A stretch of DNA of 64,000 nucleotides from Eudorina sp. 2006-703-Eu-15 (Eukaryota; Chlorophyta; Chlorophyceae; Chlamydomonadales; Volvocaceae). Below the pieces are notes generated by a model that worked only from the letters and a program-made list of their open reading frames with translations, had not been told where the DNA came from and ran no database searches. Shown in pieces: positions 62,801 through 64,000 of the stretch. Position numbers and translations under genes: made by a program. The first letter of the stretch is position 1. Each line of letters starts with the position of its first letter. The stretch is taken from contig BDSI01000005.1 of NCBI GenBank assembly GCA_003117195.1, forward strand, positions 976,857 through 1,040,856. Direction: 5' to 3'.

Positions 62801-64000
62801 CATACGCCAAGCAATCATCAAGCAGCCTGCATCATAGATAGATGACCTGTGTCCTAGCTCTCATATTTACCTTGCTTGTCGTATCTGTCGTACTGAGCAC
62901 GGCATTGTTGCTGCGTTGGATTGGCTGGCTGGCGCAGCGGACGCCACCGCCGTCTGAGGGCGCTGGACGACGAGGATGTGGAGGCCCCATGGTCTGACGT
63001 TCGGGCATCTTCCTCGCCGCCGCCGGTGTGGTTCTCGAGCGACGCAATCATCCCCCTGGACCTGAACCTGGGCCACGCGCTGCAGCCCATGCCTTCCACC
63101 GCTGCTGCTGGCGCGTCATTAGATACCGTTATTGCTACTAGTGCGTCTTCTTATCACGGGATGGTTTCGGAGGCCAGTACGTCTGATGTCGTACTCTATA
63201 ACGGCGATCACGTGGTGGTGGCTGCTGGCCGCGGACGGGCAGCCGACCGGCGGCTGCAGGGTGGCGGCACCAGCGGCGGCTCCATCTATGTGCCGCCCGC
63301 AGACCGGCGGAGCACCCTGCTGCAGAACCCTGCAGGTATATACAGCATTACGCAATATATGTGCGCGGGGGTTTCCGCGCTGAGCACACACCCGGCCGTG
63401 TTCCGTACCCACCAACTGGCATGCATGTAAATAGATAATAAATAAATAAATGACAAATAATAAATAAATAAAATATATAAAATATATAACGCACTGCCCA
63501 CCACACCGTCACAGGTCAATCCATCATCCGCTGGGCTTCCGCAGCTCTGGCCATGTACTCCGCTGGCGTGGAGATGTGGGGGCCCACCCACTACACGTGA
63601 GGCCCACTCGCTAACTCACTGCGCGCGTGGTGACTAACAAGGAGTCATACATTGCGTGGCAGTCGTACATTGGTTGTTCATCTTGCACGACGTCGTTGTC
63701 ATGTATCGCGCAACACACACAGTGGGCTTCGTCCAGCGGCATGCAAGCCCGATTACATTCTCCGGAGGATGACCACACAGCACGCACATATGTTCGATGT
63801 TCGTTGTTCGTTGTTCGTTACCCCGCAGGGAGTGGCTTCGTCCCAACTACCCGACGGATGTGGCGGCGGACTGGGAGGCCGCCTGGCGTAACGCCACCGC
63901 CGACTCCTCCACAGCAGGGGTGCTGGTGGACTTCCTGGCTGAGGCCCCGGCCCTCCTTGATGACCGCTACCTGCCCCTGGTGCCTCGGGCGGCTAGGGAG
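20829..64000 (+). CDS. Giant secreted multidomain SRCR protein (at least 67 exons, 3' end outside window)
   Basis: The model has 67 exons totalling 12,297 nt (4,099 codons), ending in frame at base 64000 with no stop. All introns are GT-AG except two GC-AG, and every junction keeps phase. The start is ATG 20829. The signal peptide [20 protein letters not shown] is followed after intron 1 (20893-21442) by a lectin-like domain. Domain order: F-type lectin (residues 23-188), three DCDGDG repeats (to 422), jelly-roll-like (to 594), SRCR 1-9 (to 1673), VMO-I-like (to 1902), SRCR 10-14 (to 2546), Pro-rich hinge, IPT-like, EGF-like (to 2805), Ig-like and other beta modules (to about 3592), then a Cys-containing C-terminal region. 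N-x-S/T sites are abundant. No membrane helix is seen within the window. Probably an extracellular matrix or surface recognition protein. Volvocine algae are known to encode SRCR proteins, but this combination is not one I recognise. Confidence 0.88.
21443..22621 (+). CDS. SRCR gene exons 2-3: F-type lectin/discoidin-like domain
   Basis: Exons 21443-21883 and 22562-22621. The domain opens with [18 protein letters not shown] and contains WLSVDLGS and [20 protein letters not shown], signature strings of the fucolectin (FTP) fold. It closes in exon 3 with [12 protein letters not shown]. In canonical F-type lectins fucose is bound through H-x26-R-x-D-x4-(R/K). Here R-x-D is present, but the His position is Thr and the last position is Gln, so canonical fucose binding is doubtful. 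The intron between (21884-22561) contains a (GT)n run. Confidence 0.85.
23140..24599 (+). CDS. SRCR gene exons 4-6: three DCDGDG cysteine repeats
   Basis: Three phase 1-1 exons (23140-23376, 23816-24046, 24366-24599) each encode about 78 residues of the same module. The pattern is C-x-R/H-P-x-x-WC-x-H, DCDGDG, D-x-TC, RW-x-LLST, C, DF-x-G-x-AP, C-P. The DxDxDG loop suggests calcium binding, as in thrombospondin or dockerin loops. Repeats two and three end in Pro runs. I do not recognise a named family. Confidence 0.8.
25024..25539 (+). CDS. SRCR gene exon 7: jelly-roll-like domain with Asn-rich insert
   Basis: A single phase 1-1 exon of 516 nt. Contains [17 protein letters not shown], an Asn/Thr/Ser-rich loop with several N-glycosylation sequons, [34 protein letters not shown] and a Trp-rich end. 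The pattern (acidic pair in a strand, then YLN) is reminiscent of PA14- or carbohydrate-binding beta sandwiches. The family is not certain. Confidence 0.7.
25991..26350 (+). CDS. SRCR domain 1 (exon 8)
   Basis: One exon, phase 1-1. Contains [24 protein letters not shown], a mid-domain Cys segment ([13 protein letters not shown]) and AGVECRNG. This is a complete SRCR domain of about 120 residues. The following intron (26351-27255) harbours a hAT-type MITE. Confidence 0.9.
26443..26857. mobile_element. hAT-type MITE with 8 bp target-site duplication
   Basis: Element 26451-26849 (399 bp) has perfect 16 bp terminal inverted repeats (CAGGGTGGCTATCTTA at 26451 and its complement ending at 26849). 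It is flanked by perfect 8 bp direct duplications GTTCGCAC (26443-26450 and 26850-26857). Five AGTATCT motifs lie inside. The 8 bp duplication and CAGGG termini point to the hAT superfamily. No transposase, so non-autonomous. It sits in intron 8 of the SRCR gene. Confidence 0.9.
27256..28246 (+). CDS. SRCR domain 2 (exons 9-10)
   Basis: Exons 27256-27329 and 27967-28246, joined in phase 0 after NNGTLQ before VFYGNTWG. Contains [28 protein letters not shown] and AGVVCRNG. The intron between is AT-richer and contains short TACG and ATCG runs only. Confidence 0.9.
28753..29420 (+). CDS. SRCR domain 3 (exons 11-12)
   Basis: Exons 28753-29042 and 29363-29420, joined phase 0 after LVDFQ. Contains [37 protein letters not shown] and GVQCRNG. 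The internal intron position near the end of the domain is unique within the array. Confidence 0.88.
29718..30134 (+). CDS. SRCR domain 4 (exon 13), atypical N-terminus
   Basis: One exon, phase 1-1, longer than its neighbours. The usual first strand is replaced by an Ala/Asn/Ser-rich stretch with glycosylation sequons ([13 protein letters not shown]). Then [37 protein letters not shown] and AVVCSNG follow. A complete but divergent SRCR domain. Confidence 0.85.
30552..31803 (+). CDS. SRCR domain 5 (exons 14-16)
   Basis: Exons 30552-30619, 31185-31317 and 31675-31803. Junctions: phase 0 after GAVE before VWYNGSWG, and phase 1 inside GRSKG/GRLWLS. Contains [27 protein letters not shown] and AGVFCTLG. 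Three exons per domain is the commonest layout in the middle of the array. Confidence 0.88.
32135..33257 (+). CDS. SRCR domain 6 (exons 17-19)
   Basis: Exons 32135-32196, 32654-32733 and 33046-33257. The junctions are phase 0 before [10 protein letters not shown] and phase 2 inside the Arg of VVCR/QLGF. Contains [18 protein letters not shown] and VTCGLG. Intron 17 holds a (TATG)n microsatellite (about 32239-32298). Confidence 0.88.
33258..34421 (+). other. AT-rich intron 19 of the SRCR gene
   Basis: 1,164 bp from GTAAGC to GCCGCAG. Markedly AT-rich with many ATTATTA and TATATG strings. It contains one member of the GTTACAGCGGACCCC repeat (34322-34359). No coding signal. Confidence 0.7.
34422..35731 (+). 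CDS. SRCR domain 7 (exons 20-22)
   Basis: Exons 34422-34527, 34988-35073 and 35579-35731. Junctions are phase 2 (EQS/RFDW) and phase 1 (YGG/GAYM). Contains [36 protein letters not shown] and AGVACSSG. Confidence 0.87.
36184..37130 (+). CDS. SRCR domain 8 (exons 23-24)
   Basis: Exons 36184-36349 and 36928-37130 joined in phase 2 (TGGR/AYGH). Contains [40 protein letters not shown] and GIQCDRRQG. The intron between carries a 32 bp tandem duplication (about 36372-36435) and one GTTACAGTGGACCC repeat (36652). Confidence 0.88.
37619..39196 (+). CDS. SRCR domain 9 (exons 25-27), with a GC-AG intron
   Basis: Exons 37619-37701, 38667-38714 and 38968-39196, both junctions phase 0. Contains [60 protein letters not shown] and ASVVCDQ. 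The intron after 38714 starts with GCAAGT rather than GT. Confidence 0.85.
39456..41445 (+). CDS. VMO-I-like domain (exons 28-32)
   Basis: Exons 39456-39583, 39916-40050, 40488-40720, 40979-41108 and 41385-41445, phases 0, 0, 2, 0 internally and 1 at both ends. Three diverged sheets are visible. Sheet one: GKLGNWQ, then [11 protein letters not shown], then [15 protein letters not shown]. Sheet two: [37 protein letters not shown]. Sheet three: [22 protein letters not shown], then [15 protein letters not shown]. This threefold W-C-P-x-G and DDT-x-x-x-G-[IL]-R-[LF]-x-C pattern is that of vitelline membrane outer layer protein I, a beta-prism fold. Assignment is by eye. Confidence 0.75.
39730..39880. 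repeat. TATGTCAGGT and TATAGGG repeats in intron 28
   Basis: Several copies of TTATATGTCAGG, followed by degenerate TTTATAGGG/TATATAGGG units. The second block resembles the algal telomere unit TTTTAGGG but is never a perfect copy. Confidence 0.7.
42094..42853 (+). CDS. SRCR domain 10 (exons 33-34), with a GC-AG intron
   Basis: Exons 42094-42356 and 42754-42853, phase 0 junction between VDCK and GTELTLSKC, which rebuilds the conserved C-x-G-x-E-x-x-L-x-x-C segment exactly. The donor is GCAAGC. Contains [16 protein letters not shown] and AGVICSRG. Confidence 0.85.
43192..43860 (+). CDS. SRCR domain 11 (exons 35-36)
   Basis: Exons 43192-43366 and 43646-43860, phase 2 junction inside VVCR/SIGY. 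Contains [24 protein letters not shown] and AGVVCRNG. Its linker is Pro-rich (DPPPAPGT). Confidence 0.88.
44222..45074 (+). CDS. SRCR domain 12 (exons 37-38)
   Basis: Exons 44222-44349 and 44852-45074, phase 0 junction before VVCGQLGY. Contains [32 protein letters not shown] and AGVTCVNG. The usual CRQLG is CGQLG here. Confidence 0.88.
45484..48191 (+). CDS. SRCR domains 13 and 14 (exons 39-43), fused across exon 40
   Basis: Exons 45484-45639, 45833-46110, 47097-47238, 47721-47776 and 47996-48191. Domain 13 has [28 protein letters not shown] and ends [10 protein letters not shown]. Domain 14 starts in the same exon ([15 protein letters not shown]) and continues with [31 protein letters not shown] and DVAIACKDP. 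The phase-1 intron that separates all other neighbouring SRCR domains is absent here, so it was probably lost. The 986 bp intron before 47097 carries GCTACCGACC repeats. Confidence 0.85.
46801..46891. repeat. GCTACCGACCATG tandem-like repeats in intron 40
   Basis: Six imperfect copies of GGTGCTACCGACCATG-like units, several containing the palindromic ACCATGGT or CGCGCG centre. No coding function apparent. Confidence 0.75.
48749..50088 (+). CDS. Pro-rich hinge plus IPT/TIG-like module (exons 44-46)
   Basis: Exons 48749-48985, 49491-49747 and 49940-50088. Exon 44 is almost entirely Pro with Ser, Arg and Lys (SPPSPRPP type), like hydroxyproline-rich segments of volvocine wall proteins. It ends phase 1 within a TGT/TCG junction that joins a second Pro run. 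The second half, [19 protein letters not shown] with FTCSF and LLCQAPVV, resembles an IPT/TIG immunoglobulin-like module. The exon 45 donor could be at 49742 or 49748; both are phase 0. Confidence 0.78.
50333..50640. repeat. TGCAT/CGCAT pentanucleotide satellite in intron 46
   Basis: About 300 bp of 5 bp units (GCATT, GCATC, ACATC) in near-perfect phase. It lies in the intron between the IPT-like and EGF-like exons. ORFs on both strands are products of the repeat. Confidence 0.9.
51024..51157 (+). CDS. EGF/tenascin-like module (exon 47)
   Basis: Begins after AAATGTAG (phase 2) and ends phase 1. Contains [20 protein letters not shown] then [10 protein letters not shown], the six-Cys EGF-like pattern with the typical C-x-C-x-x-G-W-x-G-x-x-C end. 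A linker follows to the next module. Confidence 0.85.
51690..52676 (+). CDS. Putative Ig-like modules (exons 48-49)
   Basis: Exons 51690-52064 and 52499-52676. Exon 48 has [20 protein letters not shown] then [22 protein letters not shown], the putative-Ig pattern LP-x-G-L-x-x-x-x-x-TG-x-[LI]. It continues into LVTITGRV, the start of a second sandwich completed by [14 protein letters not shown] and FALDW in exon 49. The phase-1 junction requires the donor GTCGGT at 52065. Confidence 0.78.
52945..53971 (+). CDS. Beta-rich region (exons 50-52)
   Basis: Exons 52945-53182, 53288-53560 and 53787-53971, phases 2-0-0-2. Contains ERR-free neutral strands with NAT/NGT sequons, [35 protein letters not shown] and [15 protein letters not shown]. 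The last string resembles CARDB or DUF11-type N-x-G motifs. No confident family. Confidence 0.75.
54609..55788 (+). CDS. Beta-rich region (exons 53-55)
   Basis: Exons 54609-54966, 55311-55422 and 55667-55788. Contains [20 protein letters not shown], then [20 protein letters not shown], a carboxypeptidase-regulatory-like or prealbumin-like strand pair. Then [20 protein letters not shown]. Junctions are phase 0 and phase 1. Intron 55 carries a GTTACAGCGGACCCCGC repeat (55834). Confidence 0.78.
56150..57917 (+). CDS. Exons 56-58, CARDB/DUF11-like
   Basis: Exons 56150-56187, 56398-56503 and 57541-57917. They spell PVIRFEPAL, then [20 protein letters not shown], then [13 protein letters not shown] and [16 protein letters not shown], ending with [17 protein letters not shown]. 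Phases 2, 0 and 2 agree. Exon 56 is only 38 nt. The 1,037 bp intron 57 is AT-rich, with four members of the GTTACAGYGGACCC family, an (AAT)n run and GATGT repeats. Confidence 0.75.
56606..57020. repeat. Cluster of GTTACAGYGGACCC repeats in intron 57
   Basis: Minus-strand copy at 56606-56643, minus-strand short copy at 56800-56826, plus-strand copy at 56983-57020. Other copies lie at 34322-34359, 36652-36690 and 55833-55872. Long form: GTTACAGYGGACCCC then AAAGGGATCRACRGTGTATA. Short form: GTTACAGYGGACCC then GCGGGTCAT and GGTGACAGC. The inner GGACCC/GGGTC (GGGATC) can pair. Confidence 0.7.
58263..59299 (+). CDS. Exons 59-61 including a 20 nt microexon
   Basis: Exons 58263-58387, 58707-58726 and 59180-59299. 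Exon 59 has [19 protein letters not shown]. It ends phase 1, but the only open acceptor for exon 61 (CTATCCAG at 59179) is phase 0. The 20 nt piece GPRLCDQ between CAACAG and GTGCGA repairs the phase exactly. Exon 61 encodes [19 protein letters not shown] and ends at MKQ. The Cys pattern suggests a disulphide-rich helical segment. The microexon is inferred. Confidence 0.65.
59300..60600 (+). other. Intron 61, no coding signal
   Basis: 1,301 bp from GTGAGC to GTACATGCAG. Mixed composition with purine-rich stretches (for example AAACAGGATGAAAGCAAACAGG near 59735) and several ORFs lacking domains. No exon recognised. Confidence 0.6.
60601..61068 (+). CDS. Exon 62, Gln/Glu/Arg-rich low-complexity segment
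   Basis: A 468 nt exon, phase 0-0. Starts [15 protein letters not shown]. It has SQQQQGG and GPQQQSV, a twofold repeat ([12 protein letters not shown] and [12 protein letters not shown]), then Arg/Ser-rich sequence to LIV before GTACGC. Probably a disordered linker. Confidence 0.65.
61871..63335 (+). CDS. Exons 63-65 of the C-terminal region
   Basis: Exons 61871-61946, 62432-62489 and 62938-63335, phases 1 and 2 internally. They spell [20 protein letters not shown], then [14 protein letters not shown], then a disordered segment with [12 protein letters not shown] and [16 protein letters not shown]. Exon 64 is short and is supported by phase and splice sites, not by a known domain. Confidence 0.65.
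63515..64000 (+). CDS. Exons 66-67, continuing beyond the window
   Basis: Exons 63515-63596 and 63829 to the window edge, phase 2 junction [12 protein letters not shown]. Trp-rich helical sequence ([44 protein letters not shown]). No stop codon before 64000, so the gene continues to the right. Confidence 0.75.

Overview
The window looks like nuclear DNA of a volvocine green alga (a Volvox, Eudorina or Gonium relative). The evidence is GC-rich exons split by many GT-AG introns full of simple repeats, a Kangaroo-type tyrosine-recombinase retrotransposon, and a giant secreted SRCR-domain gene of a kind known from Chlamydomonas and Volvox. The species call is inference. I saw no tRNA, rRNA or CRISPR locus.

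Region 1 (1-15728). A probable DNA-transposon relic (1-680) is followed by a gene for a secreted SGNH/GDSL-type hydrolase. Two 5' exons (864-1050, 1815-2247) carry a signal peptide and the catalytic-Ser block. The last exon (14956-15728) carries the Asp-x-x-His block and a C-terminal domain. Between them lies a 10.2 kb Kangaroo/PAT-like element (4434-14653). On the minus strand the element has an Ala/Pro-rich ORF, gag, and RT-RNase H-methyltransferase. On the plus strand it has the tyrosine recombinase. Split direct repeats of 152 and 107 bp are 100% identical between copies, so insertion is recent. The recombinase reads as a four-exon gene with three 62-70 bp introns. Gag and pol are separated by a single in-frame UAG.

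Region 2 (15729-20828). Intergenic sequence surrounds a very GC-rich island (about 16870-18332) with a nuclease-like ORF and an HNH/NUMOD4-like frame broken by TAG codons, probably a decayed giant-virus or mobile insert. A membrane-protein-like ORF and an in-frame Josephin-like protease fragment follow (18361-19191). The rest, to 20828, is gene-poor.

Region 3 (20829-64000, runs off the window). One plus-strand gene of at least 67 exons encodes at least 4,099 residues. I derived every splice junction by hand and all phases agree. Order: signal peptide, F-type-lectin/discoidin-like domain, three DCDGDG Cys repeats, a jelly-roll-like domain, nine SRCR domains, a vitelline-membrane-outer-layer (VMO-I)-like domain, five more SRCR domains, a Pro-rich hinge, IPT/TIG-like, EGF-like, putative Ig-like beta modules, then a Cys-containing C-terminal region. 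Most modules are bounded by phase-1 introns. The product is probably a giant extracellular-matrix or cell-surface receptor-like protein. Its introns carry a complete hAT-type MITE with 8 bp target duplication and a dispersed GTTACAGYGGACCC repeat family.
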